A DNA stretch of 64,000 nucleotides, taken from Clostridiales bacterium (GTDB lineage Bacteria > Bacillota > Clostridia > Oscillospirales > Oscillospiraceae). The translations under genes were made by a program, and so were the position numbers. The stretch covers positions 1 through 64,000 of the forward strand of contig SFFV01000008.1 of NCBI GenBank assembly GCA_004557735.1. The letters run 5' to 3'. How positions within the stretch are numbered: position 1 is the stretch's first letter; every line of letters begins with the position of its first letter. The notes under the pieces were generated by a model. It was not told the DNA's origin, made no database searches, and saw nothing but the letters and a program-made list of their open reading frames with translations. Positions 32,214 to 41,334 of the stretch are shown piece after piece.

Positions 32214-33053
32214 ATGCTGGACGAAGCCATTCAGAAGGAGATCATTCAAAAGGGACGGGACTTTCTCAAAAGCCCGCTGGAGCGGGACCCCTTCGAGGAA
32301 GCGTTCGAGTCCGATCAGGACCGGAAGCTGCCGCAGCCGCCGCTTGTGAAAGCGCCCATGGCGAAGGAAAGCGGGCGCGTCGCCCTCACGAGAGACTTTT
32401 CCGATCTCGCGCTCAAAAACGATCTCGTCAGCCTCATCCGCGACCGGCGGAGCGCCCGGATCTATACCGGCGAAACCATGACGCCGGACGAGCTTTCGTT
32501 CCTTCTGTGGGCGACGCAGGGCATCAAGAAGATCCGCGGCAGGGCATATGCCACCATCCGCACCGTCCCGTGCGGCGGCGCGCGCCACGAGTTCGAAACG
32601 TATCTGATCGTCCGGAGCGTGGAGGGACTGCGGCCCGGCGCGTACCATTATCTGCCGATGCTCCATGCGCTCGAGTTCCTGCACCCGATCGGAGACATCC
32701 CGGAGACCATAAATCAGACGCTGTGCGGCCAGAAATGGGCGGCCAAAGCCAACGTGGTATTCTACTGGTCGGTCGTTCCCTACCGCGCGGAGTGGCGCTA
32801 CGGCATCTACGCCCACCGCATCGCGCTCATCGACGCCGGCCATGTGGGACAGGCGCTCTATACGGCCTGCACCGGGCTGGGACTCGGAACGTGCGGTCTC
32901 GGCGCTTTCCAGCATGAGAAATGCTGCGATCTCTTTGGGCTTGACGGCGAGGAGGAGTATATCATCTATACCGCGCCCGTCGGCACGGTCCGCGACGAGG
33001 ATCTGACCGAAGAAAACGCCTTCTATCAGTTCGTGGAAGACGAAGGACTTTGA
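32214..33053 (+). CDS. Nitroreductase family protein (SagB-like)
   Basis: The 279-residue protein has the FMN-dependent nitroreductase fold: RDRRSARIYTGETMTPDELSFLLWATQGI, RTVPCGGARHEFETYLIV, and late QALYTACTGLGLGTCGLGAF. The SVEGLRPGAYHYLP segment resembles SagB-type oxidoreductases, some of which make azole rings, but no peptide-modification partners are nearby, so a general reductase is more likely. AAAGGAGGATA lies before the ATG at 32214. It is 35 bp downstream of the aminopeptidase P gene. Confidence 0.85.
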   Translation: MLDEAIQKEIIQKGRDFLKSPLERDPFEEAFESDQDRKLPQPPLVKAPMAKESGRVALTRDFSDLALKNDLVSLIRDRRSARIYTGETMTPDELSFLLWATQGIKKIRGRAYATIRTVPCGGARHEFETYLIVRSVEGLRPGAYHYLPMLHALEFLHPIGDIPETINQTLCGQKWAAKANVVFYWSVVPYRAEWRYGIYAHRIALIDAGHVGQALYTACTGLGLGTCGLGAFQHEKCCDLFGLDGEEEYIIYTAPVGTVRDEDLTEENAFYQFVEDEGL

Positions 33054-33068
33054 CGCATACAGGCAAAC

Positions 33069-33101
33069 AAAAAGCTCACGGATCCGATCCGTGAGCTTTT
33101 T
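33069..33101. terminator. Bidirectional terminator
   Basis: AAAAAGCTCACGGATC pairs perfectly with GATCCGTGAGCTTTTT around one C. It separates the convergent nitroreductase and Na/Pi cotransporter genes. Confidence 0.9.
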
Positions 33102-33114
33102 GCTGTGTGCGCCG

Positions 33115-34881
33115 TCAGAGCGCAAATTTTCTGCCGTATTCCTCCGCGTACTGCAGGTATTTCTGCGTTTTCATCTCGCGGAGGCTCCGGAGATATTCGT
33201 GGGTATCGAAGCTGTCGGACTCAAGCTCGATCATCGCCACGGCGATGTTGGAGCAATGGTCGGCAATACGCTCGTAATTTGTGAGAAGATCGTTAAAGAC
33301 AAACCCCATGGAGAGCGTGCAGGAGCCGTCCTGCAAACGGATGATGTGGTGGAGCTTGAGTTCGTCGCACAAGCCGTCGATCGTATCCTCGAGCGGCTCG
33401 ACGCGAAACGCCATTTCGAGATCGTTTCCGACGAACGCGCCGACGGCAAGCGATACGATCTCGCTCACCGCAATGCGGAGCACGTCCAGCTCGCGCTGCG
33501 CGGCGCCGCTGAAGCAGATGTCCTTTTCGTAGATTTCCCGCGCGACCTCGGCGAGATTCATTGCGTGGTCGCTGATGCGTTCAAAATCACCGATGGTATG
33601 CAGGAACTTGGAGACCTCCTCGTTCTGCGCCTGCGAAAGCTCGCGCCCGGTGAATTTAACGAGATATGTGCCGAGATGATCCTCGTACTGGTCGACGGCG
33701 TCCTCCATGTCCGAGACCTGCTGGAAGCCCTTCTGGGAGAAATGCTTCATAAGCTCAAGCGCGGCGACGAGGTTGTCCTGCGCGCGCAGCGCCATGGCGT
33801 TGATCGTCAGGCGGCACTGCTCGATGGCGAGCGCGGGGTGGACGAGAAAGCGCTCTTCCAGCCGTTCGATGCCCGCGGTGAGCTCGTTGTATTTTTCCGA
33901 GGCCTTTTCGGGAATGAGCTTTCCGGTGAACGCCTCGAGCTGGCGCAGAAACGGGAAGAGGATCAAAATCGAGCCGATACGGAAAAGCGAGTTGACCATC
34001 GCAATGCCGACCGGACCGAGCGAGGTTTCCATGAACGGGAAGGGGAAAAAGGCGTTGACGCCATAGAAGAGCACAGAGAAAATGACGGTGCCGAAAATGC
34101 CGGTGAAAAGATAGATGAGCGCGGTACGCCGCCCGTCGCGGTTTGCGCCGATGGCGGATACGAGCACCGGCACCGCCGCGCCGATGCCCATGCCCATGAT
34201 CATCGGAAACGCCGTTGCAAACGAGACCGTCCCGGTAACGGAGAGCGCCTGCAAAATACCGACGGAGGCGGAGTTCGACTGCAAAACGGCGGTGATGAGC
34301 GTGCCGATGAGAATGCCGAGGATCGGATTTTCAAACATCGTCATCAGCCGGAGAAAGCTCTCGCTCTCGCGCAGCGGAGACACTGCGCCGCTCATTGCGT
34401 TCATGCCGTACATCAAAACGGCAAAGCCGAGCAGAATATCGCCGGTGTGCCGATTCTGCGACGTTTTCCCGAGCATCCGCAGCAGGATACCGGTAATGGC
34501 GGCGAAGGCCGTGATCGTCGAGGAACTCAAAAGCGAGAGCGCGTCGCTGCTGCTGATATACGAAAGGCAGAGAATCCAGCCCGTTACGGATGTGCCGATG
34601 TTCGCGCCGAGCACGATGCCGATCGCCTGCGAGAGTCTCATCATGCCGGAGTTTACAAAGCCGACGACCATCGCGGACGTAGCCGACGAGGACTGGATCA
34701 CGGCGGTGACGGCAGTGCCGAGCAGCACGCCCTTGAGCGGCGTATTGGAGAGCCGGTAGAGGATGAGTTCGAGCCGCTGCCCGGCGACGAGCTTCAGGCT
34801 GTCGCCCATAAGCCCCATGCCGAAAAGAAACAGCGCCACGCCGCCGAGCAGCGCCAAAAGGTTGGAAATACCCACAGCCAT
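33115..34881 (-). CDS. Na+/phosphate cotransporter with C-terminal PhoU-like domain
   Basis: The 588-residue protein has two homologous Na_Pi_cotrans repeats. Each is marked by the conserved QSSSATSAMVVGFVN and QSNSASVGILQAL motifs that form the substrate site. A C-terminal helical PhoU-like domain follows (about 365-585, including ISDHAMNLAEVAREI and YERIADHCSNIAVAM). It should import phosphate driven by sodium and may couple transport to signalling through the PhoU part. AAAGGAATCG precedes the ATG. It is divergent from a PhoB/PhoR-type system, with Pho-box-like repeats in between. Confidence 0.92.
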   Translation of the reverse strand: MAVGISNLLALLGGVALFLFGMGLMGDSLKLVAGQRLELILYRLSNTPLKGVLLGTAVTAVIQSSSATSAMVVGFVNSGMMRLSQAIGIVLGANIGTSVTGWILCLSYISSSDALSLLSSSTITAFAAITGILLRMLGKTSQNRHTGDILLGFAVLMYGMNAMSGAVSPLRESESFLRLMTMFENPILGILIGTLITAVLQSNSASVGILQALSVTGTVSFATAFPMIMGMGIGAAVPVLVSAIGANRDGRRTALIYLFTGIFGTVIFSVLFYGVNAFFPFPFMETSLGPVGIAMVNSLFRIGSILILFPFLRQLEAFTGKLIPEKASEKYNELTAGIERLEERFLVHPALAIEQCRLTINAMALRAQDNLVAALELMKHFSQKGFQQVSDMEDAVDQYEDHLGTYLVKFTGRELSQAQNEEVSKFLHTIGDFERISDHAMNLAEVAREIYEKDICFSGAAQRELDVLRIAVSEIVSLAVGAFVGNDLEMAFRVEPLEDTIDGLCDELKLHHIIRLQDGSCTLSMGFVFNDLLTNYERIADHCSNIAVAMIELESDSFDTHEYLRSLREMKTQKYLQYAEEYGRKFAL

Positions 34882-34939
34882 CGATTCCTTTACAAAGTTA
34901 TCAAGTTAAAGTATCCGTATATCAGTGTACCGCGCGCAG

Positions 34940-35013
34940 GTTAAATCCAAAAGCAAGGCAACGTTAAATCCACGTTAAATCCATTTTACAAGCGGCGCTG
35001 CACGTGATATGCT
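34940..35013 (+). promoter_or_regulatory. Pho-box-like direct repeats and promoter of the PhoB/PhoR-type operon
   Basis: GTTAAATCC occurs at 34940-34948, 34963-34971 and 34974-34982, spaced 23 and 11 bp, i.e. about one or two helical turns. TTTACA (34985-34990) follows as a -35 box, 17 bp before TATGCT (35008-35013). Tandem TTAA/TTTACA-type sites at 11-bp spacing are how PhoP/PhoB dimers bind in Firmicutes, so autoregulation is likely. Confidence 0.65.
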
Positions 35014-35056
35014 ATAGAAAACCCGGAGCCGTACGCAGGAAAGGGAGGCGGGAAAA

Positions 35057-35740
35057 GTGATCTATCTTCTCGAAGACGACGAGAGCATCCGGAAGCTCGT
35101 GACATATACGCTCCAGCACGCAGGATATGAAGCCGCGGGGTTTGAACGTCCCTCGGCGTTCTGGGCGGCGATGAAACGGGAGACGCCGGAGCTGGTGCTG
35201 CTCGACATCATGCTGCCGGAGGAGGACGGCCTCTCGGTGCTCGGAAAGCTGCGCGGCTCGGCGCTTTGGCGGGAGCTGCCGGTTGTGATGCTCACGGCAA
35301 AGAACGCCGAATACGACCGCGTGGTCGGGCTGGACGCCGGGGCGGATGACTATATCTCCAAGCCCTTCGGCATGATGGAGCTTCTGGCGCGCGTGCGGGC
35401 ACTGCTGCGCCGTACCGGCGCGCCGGCGGCGTCCGATCATACCGTGGGCGAGCTGTACGTCTGCCGGGACAAGCACATCGTGCGCGTATCCGGACAGGAC
35501 GTACCGCTCACGAACAAGGAGTTTTCGCTCCTCTGTCTGCTGCTGGAGCATTCCGGCGCGGCGCTCACGCGCGACCGGATCATGGACAGCGTGTGGGGCA
35601 GCGGCTTTGACGGGGAGAACCGCACCGTGGACGTACATGTGCGCACGCTGCGCGCCAAGCTCGGCGCGGCGGGAGCGTACATCGAAACGGTTCGCGGCGT
35701 CGGCTACCGGTTCTCGCCGGAGAAGCGGAGCGAGCCGTGA
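35057..35740 (+). CDS. OmpR-family response regulator, PhoB/PhoP type
   Basis: The 227-residue protein has a receiver domain (IYLLEDDESIRKLV acidic pocket, phosphoacceptor Asp in LLDIMLPEEDG, MLTAK, ADDYISKPFG). A winged-helix output domain follows (LTNKEFSLLCLLLEH, VDVHVRTLRAKLG, RGVGYRF). The GTG at 35057 has AAGGGAGG upstream. It overlaps the histidine kinase gene by 4 bp. Location next to a Na/Pi transporter and behind Pho-box-like repeats points to phosphate-starvation control. Confidence 0.88.
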   Translation: MIYLLEDDESIRKLVTYTLQHAGYEAAGFERPSAFWAAMKRETPELVLLDIMLPEEDGLSVLGKLRGSALWRELPVVMLTAKNAEYDRVVGLDAGADDYISKPFGMMELLARVRALLRRTGAPAASDHTVGELYVCRDKHIVRVSGQDVPLTNKEFSLLCLLLEHSGAALTRDRIMDSVWGSGFDGENRTVDVHVRTLRAKLGAAGAYIETVRGVGYRFSPEKRSEP

Positions 35741-37071
35741 AGGGAAAACTCTTTCTTCGCGTGGGGCTGCTGCTCTTTGCGGCCGTTCTCCTCGGCTCCG
35801 CCGTGACATACGCCGCCGTGCAGCCCCAGCTTGCCGGGACGGAGGCAAGAGCGCAGGCGCTCTCGCATCTGTTGTGGGTGCTTCCGATCGCGCTCTTTCT
35901 TGCCGCGGCGGGCGGATGGGCCGTAGCGCGCGGCATCGTTGACCGCATCCGGAGGATCGACCCGGAGAGCCCCGGCACGGAAGCGCCGTATGAAGAGCTT
36001 GTGCCGCTGCTCGCGCGCATCCGTGCGCAGAACCGCCTTATCCGCCAGCAGGAGGAGGCGCTCGGACAGACGCGGCGCGATTTTGCCGCGATCACGGAAA
36101 ACATGGGCGAGAGCTTCCTTCTTCTCGATAAGCGGCTGAACGTCCTCTCCCGGAACGTGTCGGCGAGCCACCTTCTGCCCGCGCCGCCGGACGGCGAGGC
36201 GGATAACCTCAACCGCGGCGGATGCCCGGAGGAGATCGTCCGCGCCGCCGAGCGCGCTCTCGCCGGCCGGCGCACGGAGCTGACGCTTGAAATGCATGAG
36301 CGGTATTACTATGTGATTGCGACGCCCGTTTTTTCGGAAAACCAGATCACCGGCGCCGTCGTCATCGCGCTCGATACGACGGAACGGGAGCAGCGCGAGG
36401 CGCTGCGGCGGGAGTTTTCCGCAAATGTGTCGCATGAGCTCAAAACGCCCCTCACGTCGATCTCCGGCTTTGCCGAGCTTCTGGCAAACGGCATGGTGCC
36501 GCCGGAGCGGGTGGGAGAGTTCGCCGGAGATATCTACAAGGAATCCCAGCGGCTCATGGCGCTCGTGGACGATATCATCGAGCTTTCCCGGCTGGAAGAG
36601 GACACCGCCGCGCCGCAGAGGGAAAGCGTGGATCTCTATGCCCTCGCGGAGGAAACGCTCGCCTCGCTTTGCCCGGCGGCAGAGCGGCGGGACGTGACGC
36701 TTACGCTCTGCGGCGGTGAGGCCGCGGTGCAGGGCGTGCGCACGGCGCTGCAGGAGCTTGTTTATAACCTCTGCGACAACGCCGTGAAGTATAACCGTCC
36801 CGGCGGCAGCGTGACCGTCACGGCGGAAAAGCGCAGCGGCGAAACGGTGCTGTCCGTAGCGGATACCGGCATCGGAATCCCGTACGAGCACCAGAACCGG
36901 GTGTTCGAGCGGTTTTACCGCGTGGATAAGAGCCACTCCCGGCAGCTCGGCGGCACAGGCCTCGGCCTTTCCATCGTAAAGCACGCCGCGGCGATGCACA
37001 AGGCGCGTCTCGAACTATGGAGCGAGCCGAATGCCGGAACCAAAATCACCGTGCATTTCGATGCACAGTAA
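35737..37071 (+). CDS. Sensor histidine kinase, PhoR type
   Basis: The 444-residue protein has two N-terminal helices (about 5-28 and 45-65) with only a short extracytoplasmic loop. A PAS-like segment (FAAITENMGESFLLLDKRLNVLSRN) follows, then the dimerisation domain with the phosphorylated His in FSANVSHELKTPLTSISGFAEL. The ATPase domain carries LCDNAVKYN, VADTGIGIP, FERFYRV and GGTGLGLSIVKH. The small loop and PAS domain match PhoR. The GTG start overlaps the regulator stop (GTGA). A strong terminator follows. Confidence 0.88.
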   Translation: MKGKLFLRVGLLLFAAVLLGSAVTYAAVQPQLAGTEARAQALSHLLWVLPIALFLAAAGGWAVARGIVDRIRRIDPESPGTEAPYEELVPLLARIRAQNRLIRQQEEALGQTRRDFAAITENMGESFLLLDKRLNVLSRNVSASHLLPAPPDGEADNLNRGGCPEEIVRAAERALAGRRTELTLEMHERYYYVIATPVFSENQITGAVVIALDTTEREQREALRREFSANVSHELKTPLTSISGFAELLANGMVPPERVGEFAGDIYKESQRLMALVDDIIELSRLEEDTAAPQRESVDLYALAEETLASLCPAAERRDVTLTLCGGEAAVQGVRTALQELVYNLCDNAVKYNRPGGSVTVTAEKRSGETVLSVADTGIGIPYEHQNRVFERFYRVDKSHSRQLGGTGLGLSIVKHAAAMHKARLELWSEPNAGTKITVHFDAQ

Positions 37072-37078
37072 AGCCATG

Positions 37079-37123
37079 AAACGCTCCCCGGCGCAGAGCT
37101 TTGAGCCTGCGCCGGGGAGCGTT
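37079..37123 (+). terminator. Rho-independent terminator after the histidine kinase
   Basis: AAACGCTCCCCGGCGCA pairs perfectly with TGCGCCGGGGAGCGTTT around a 12-base loop. Confidence 0.85.
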
Positions 37124-37218
37124 TGATTTATACAGAATGAACAAATACAGGCGGTTTTCTTTATATAAAACCGGCATTTAGTTTGAAAAATTCCCTGAAA
37201 TGGTTGTGTTTTGTAGGA

Positions 37219-37246
37219 TTTACTTCCTCTTTTGATATAGTACAAT
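37219..37246 (+). promoter_or_regulatory. Promoter of the importer operon
   Basis: TTTACT (37219-37224) and TACAAT (37241-37246) are 16 bp apart in an AT-rich upstream region (37130-37250) that contrasts with the GC-rich surroundings. A GGTTTT...AAAACC hairpin lies at about 37153-37173. Confidence 0.55.
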
Positions 37247-37294
37247 AAAAGTGCAGTGAGTCATAACGGCTCAAAACAAAAGGAGGAAATGAAG

Positions 37295-38353
37295 ATGAAT
37301 ATGAAGAAGCTCATGGCTCTGATGCTGGCGCTGGCGCTGATGTTCGCGCTTGCGGCGTGCGGCCAGACGAGCACTCCCGCCGAGGGCGGCGGCGCCGCAG
37401 CCCCCGCCGAAGGCGAGCAGACCCTGATCGTCTATACCGCCAGAAGCGAGAGCCTGAACAACGCCGTCATCGAGAATTTCGAGGCGGACACCGGCATTCA
37501 CGTCGAGGTTGTCACCGGCGGCACCGGCGAGGTTCTCAAGCGCGTGCAATCCGAAGCGGCCAATCCCCAGGGCGATATCTGCTGGGCGGCGGACGAAGCG
37601 ATGCTCAAGGATTATACCGACTGCTTTGAAGAGTATGTCTCCCCCGAGGACGCCTACATGATGGAAGGATACAAGAACACCACCGGGTATTCTTCCCCCG
37701 CCTTCTGCGACCCCACCGTGTTCATCGTGAACACCGATCTGGCCGGTGACATCGAGATCAACGGCTTCGCCGACCTTCTCAATCCCGCGCTGAAGGGCAA
37801 GATCGCCGGCGGCGACCCTGTGAACTCCAGCTCCGCGTTCCAGTGCCTGATCGCCGGTCTCTATGACATGGGCAGCGGCGACCCGATGTCCGACGCCGCC
37901 TGGGAGTGGGCCGCCGGCCTTGTTGAGAATCTGGACGGCGTCAGCCTTACCAGCTCCTCGCAGGTCTATAAGGGCGTTGCCGAGGGCGAGTACATCGTCG
38001 GCCTGACCTGGGAAGATCCCGCCGCCGCTTACGTCCGTGACGGCGTTGCCGTGAAGGTCGTGTTCCCGGAAGAGGGCGCTCTGATGTCCGGTCAGTGCGT
38101 GTCCATCATCAAGGGCGCGCCGCACCTGGAAAACGCCAAGAAATTTGTGGACTACATGCTCAGCGAGACCTGCCAGAACTATGTCGGCCAGAACCTCACG
38201 GTTCGTCCGCTCCGCCAGAACGTCCAGCTCAACGACAGCCTGACGCCGTGGAGCGAGATCACCCGTCTGGAGACCTATGACGGCGTGTGGGTCGCGGCCA
38301 ACAAGTCTGCCATCACCGAAAAATACAGCGAGTGCCTCGAAAACGTGGGCTAA
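37295..38353 (+). CDS. Lipoprotein substrate-binding protein of a ferric-iron/hexose-phosphate class ABC importer
   Basis: The 352-residue lipoprotein has a signal peptide ending in the lipobox LAAC (Cys about 20), a Gly/Ala linker and a family 1 binding-protein fold like FbpA/AfuA. It contains LIVYTARSESLNNAVIENFE, GEVLKRVQSEAANPQGDICW, PALKGKIAGGDP and SGQCVSIIKGAPH. The tyrosines that bind iron in FbpA are not obvious; homologous AfuA proteins bind hexose phosphates, so substrate is open. AGGAGG is 8 bp before the ATG at 37295, better spaced than the ATG at 37289. Confidence 0.82.
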   Translation: MNMKKLMALMLALALMFALAACGQTSTPAEGGGAAAPAEGEQTLIVYTARSESLNNAVIENFEADTGIHVEVVTGGTGEVLKRVQSEAANPQGDICWAADEAMLKDYTDCFEEYVSPEDAYMMEGYKNTTGYSSPAFCDPTVFIVNTDLAGDIEINGFADLLNPALKGKIAGGDPVNSSSAFQCLIAGLYDMGSGDPMSDAAWEWAAGLVENLDGVSLTSSSQVYKGVAEGEYIVGLTWEDPAAAYVRDGVAVKVVFPEEGALMSGQCVSIIKGAPHLENAKKFVDYMLSETCQNYVGQNLTVRPLRQNVQLNDSLTPWSEITRLETYDGVWVAANKSAITEKYSECLENVG

Positions 38354-38371
38354 GGCGCAAACAAACATCCC

Positions 38372-38406
38372 GTGCGGGTCTGCGGCCGTGCGCCGCAGAC
38401 CCGCAC
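38372..38406 (+). other. Intergenic stem-loop between binding protein and ATPase genes
   Basis: GTGCGGGTCTGCGG pairs perfectly with CCGCAGACCCGCAC (14 bp) without a following T-run. Such hairpins usually stabilise the upstream message, allowing excess binding protein relative to the transporter. Confidence 0.65.
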
Positions 38407-38445
38407 ATTCTACAAAGAATCTCGCAGAGAAAGGGAACTGAAACG

Positions 38446-39555
38446 ATGGGAGCCACCATTACCATTGAAAACGCCGTCAAGCGCTACGGCAACGACACGA
38501 TCATTAACGGCCTGTCTCTTGAAGTCAGGCCGGGCGAGTTTTTCACGCTGCTTGGGCCCTCCGGCTGCGGCAAAACGACGCTGCTGCGCATGATCATCGG
38601 ATTCAACTCCATCGAAGGCGGCACGTTCAGGATCAACGACCGCGTCATAAACGATATCCCCACCAACAAGCGGAACATCGGCATGGTGTTCCAGAACTAT
38701 GCGGTATTCCCGCACATGAATGTATTCGATAATGTGGCCTTCGGCCTGCGCAACCGCAAGCTGCCGAAGGATGAAATAGAGCGCAAGGTCAACAACATCC
38801 TCAAGGTCGTCAGGATCGACCATCTGAAGGATCGTATGCCGGCGAATCTCTCCGGCGGCCAGCAGCAGCGCGTGGCGCTCGCCCGCGCCATCGTCATCGA
38901 GCCGGAGGTGCTGCTGATGGACGAGCCGCTGTCCAACCTGGACGCCAAGCTGCGCGTGGAAATGCGCAACGCCATCAAGCGCATCCAGCAGCAGTTCGGC
39001 ATCACGACCGTCTATGTTACCCACGACCAGGAGGAGGCGCTCGCCGTCTCCGACCGGATCGCCGTTATGGACGGCGGCGTCATCCAGCAGATCGACACGC
39101 CCCAGCGCGTCTACCAGCGCCCGGCCAACCGCTTCGTTTCAAACTTTATCGGCCTTTCTAATTTCCTGAACGCTACGGTCTCCCGCACCGAAAACGGCGC
39201 GGAGCTGTGCTTTGCCGGGAGCGATTACCGCGCGGCGATGACGAACCTCTGCGGCGAGGCGTCCGACGGCATGGACGTGCTCGCAGCGGTCCGGCCGGAG
39301 GAATTCCTGCTCTCGACCGGAGAAGGCGAGGGCATCCGCGCCGCGGTGCGCAGCAGCGTGTTCCTCGGCACCACCACGCACTATTTTCTGACGCTCGACT
39401 CCGGACAGGAGATTGAAGCCGTCCGCGACAGCGATGAGGAATGGACGGTCATACCCGACGGGGCAGAAGTGCGTCTGCGCGTGAAGCCGCGCCGGATCAA
39501 CGTGTTTACCGCCGACGGCCGGCGCTCTCTGGTCATTCGGGAGGAGCTCCTATGA
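38446..39555 (+). CDS. ABC importer ATP-binding protein (FbpC/PotA type)
   Basis: The 369-residue ATPase has the Walker A GPSGCGKTT, signature LSGGQQQRVALARAI, Walker B VLLMDEPLSNLDAKLR, the switch His in YVTHDQEEA and a C-terminal TOBE-like domain (about 240-365). It powers import with the preceding binding protein and following permease. AAAGGGAACTGAAACG precedes the ATG at 38446. Its end overlaps the permease start (ATGA). Confidence 0.92.
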   Translation: MGATITIENAVKRYGNDTIINGLSLEVRPGEFFTLLGPSGCGKTTLLRMIIGFNSIEGGTFRINDRVINDIPTNKRNIGMVFQNYAVFPHMNVFDNVAFGLRNRKLPKDEIERKVNNILKVVRIDHLKDRMPANLSGGQQQRVALARAIVIEPEVLLMDEPLSNLDAKLRVEMRNAIKRIQQQFGITTVYVTHDQEEALAVSDRIAVMDGGVIQQIDTPQRVYQRPANRFVSNFIGLSNFLNATVSRTENGAELCFAGSDYRAAMTNLCGEASDGMDVLAAVRPEEFLLSTGEGEGIRAAVRSSVFLGTTTHYFLTLDSGQEIEAVRDSDEEWTVIPDGAEVRLRVKPRRINVFTADGRRSLVIREELL

Positions 39556-41210
39556 GATACGCCGGAGAAAAACGCTTCAACGGCTGGACGGCGCTGACGC
39601 TCCTTCTGCTGGCGCTCTTTTTGCTGTTCGTCATCTATCCCATCGGCATGCTGCTCACCAAGAGCCTTTTTACCGGCGGGAAGATCGATCTGAGCTATTT
39701 TGTGAAGTTCTTCACGAAGAAGTACTACTGGGGCGCGCTCGTCAACAGCTTCAAGGTCACGATCGTCTCCACGGCGGTGGCGTCGCTCATCGGCGTGCCG
39801 ATGGCGTACCTGCTGCGCAGCGTGAAGATCCGCGGCGCGGATCTCATTAACATCCTTATCGTGATCTCGTATCTCTCGCCCCCGTTCATCGGTGCGTATT
39901 CGTGGATCCAGCTTCTGGGCCGGAACGGCTTTATCACCCGCATCATAAACGCCGTCTTCGGCGTGAAGCTGCCGGGCATTTACGGTTTTGCCGGCATCGT
40001 TCTCGTCTTTTCACTCCAATCCTTCCCGCTGATCTATATGTACGTTTCCGGCGCGATGAAAAATCTGGACAACTCCCTGAACGAAGCGGCGGAGAGCCTT
40101 GGCTGCAACGCCTTCCAGCGCGTCACGAAGATCATTTTCCCGCTGGTGATGCCGTCGCTGCTCGCGGGCGCGCTGCTCGTGTTCATGCGCGTGTTTGCCG
40201 ACTTCGGCACGCCCATGATCATCGGCGAGGGCTACAAGACCTTCCCGGTCATGCTCTATACGCAGTTCATGGGCGAGGTCGGCACGAACGACGGCTTTGC
40301 CGCCACGATGTGCCTGATCGTCATCGTTATCGCGCTGATGTTCTTTTTCCTGCAAAAGGCGCTCGGCCGCCGGTTCACCTACTCCATGTCGGCGCTCAAG
40401 CCCATGGAGGCGGAGGACGCAAAGGGCTGGCGCGGCGTCGTTTCCCACATCGCGGTGTATTTTGTGGCGCTCATTGCGGCGCTGCCGCAGATCACGGTGC
40501 TCGTGACGTCTTTCATCGGGACGATCAACGGCTCGCTCTTTACCGGCGAGTTCACATTCGATAACTACCGCAATATCTTCGCCAAGAGCAACACCGGCGC
40601 CATCACCAACAGCTACCTCTTCGGCCTGATCGCGATCGTGATCGTGGTGGTGTGCGGCATATTGATCTCGTATCTCAGTGTCCGCAAGCGCAGTGCGCTC
40701 ACCTCGGTGCTCGATGTGCTCACCATGTTCCCATACATCATCCCCGGCTCGGTGCTCGGCATTTCGTTCCTGTACGCCTTCAACGGCCCTCCGTTTATGC
40801 TTGGCGGTACGGTGCTCATCATCGTCATATCGCTCTCCATCCGGCGCATGCCGTATACGATCCGCTCGAGCACTGCCATCATCGGACAGATCAGTCCCAG
40901 TGTGGAGGAGGCGTCCATCAGTCTTGGCGCATCGCAGCTCAAAACGTTTCTGCGCGTCACGATCCCCATGATGCTGCCGGGCGTGCTCTCCGGCGCGATC
41001 ATGAGCTGGATCACGCTCATCAGCGAGCTGAGCTCCTCGGTCATTCTGTACACCAGCAAGACCATGACGCTCACCGTTGCAATCTATTCCGAGGTCATCC
41101 GCAGCAATTTCGGCAATGCGGCGGCCTATTCCACGATCTTGACGCTCACCTCCATCGTGTCGCTTCTTCTGTTCTTCAAGCTCAGCGGCAGGAAAGATCT
41201 GAGCGTGTGA
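39552..41210 (+). CDS. ABC importer permease, fused double-domain (FbpB/AfuB type)
   Basis: The 552-residue protein contains two permease halves of about six helices each. Both have the ATPase-contacting EAA loop: EAAESLGCNAFQRVTKIIFP (about 175) and EEASISLGASQLKTFLRVTI (about 455). Fused double permeases are typical of the ferric iron/AfuB class. It starts at the ATG at 39552 overlapping the ATPase stop. A terminator follows, then the two-component genes. Confidence 0.9.
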   Translation: MRYAGEKRFNGWTALTLLLLALFLLFVIYPIGMLLTKSLFTGGKIDLSYFVKFFTKKYYWGALVNSFKVTIVSTAVASLIGVPMAYLLRSVKIRGADLINILIVISYLSPPFIGAYSWIQLLGRNGFITRIINAVFGVKLPGIYGFAGIVLVFSLQSFPLIYMYVSGAMKNLDNSLNEAAESLGCNAFQRVTKIIFPLVMPSLLAGALLVFMRVFADFGTPMIIGEGYKTFPVMLYTQFMGEVGTNDGFAATMCLIVIVIALMFFFLQKALGRRFTYSMSALKPMEAEDAKGWRGVVSHIAVYFVALIAALPQITVLVTSFIGTINGSLFTGEFTFDNYRNIFAKSNTGAITNSYLFGLIAIVIVVVCGILISYLSVRKRSALTSVLDVLTMFPYIIPGSVLGISFLYAFNGPPFMLGGTVLIIVISLSIRRMPYTIRSSTAIIGQISPSVEEASISLGASQLKTFLRVTIPMMLPGVLSGAIMSWITLISELSSSVILYTSKTMTLTVAIYSEVIRSNFGNAAAYSTILTLTSIVSLLLFFKLSGRKDLSV

Positions 41211-41242
41211 CGCTCTCCCGTTTCGCGTCTCTCGGATAAAAA

Positions 41243-41284
41243 TGGCGGTGCGTCCGGCCGGGCGCACCGCTTTACGCCCTTTTC
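41243..41284 (+). terminator. Terminator after the ABC importer genes
   Basis: GCGGTGCG pairs with CGCACCGC, followed by TTTACGCCCTTTTC. Some read-through into the two-component genes is possible. Confidence 0.7.
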
Positions 41285-41334
41285 AGCGAGGGGAGGAATA
41301 TGGTAAAATGGCGTCAGGAAAGGGAGGGACGGCC

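Noticed and set aside
32214..33053. SagB-like nitroreductase as part of a peptide-modification cluster
   Set aside because: No precursor peptide, cyclodehydratase or exporter gene is nearby.
37072..37294. Possible riboswitch upstream of the importer operon
   Set aside because: Only a small hairpin and a promoter were seen; no known riboswitch core could be read.
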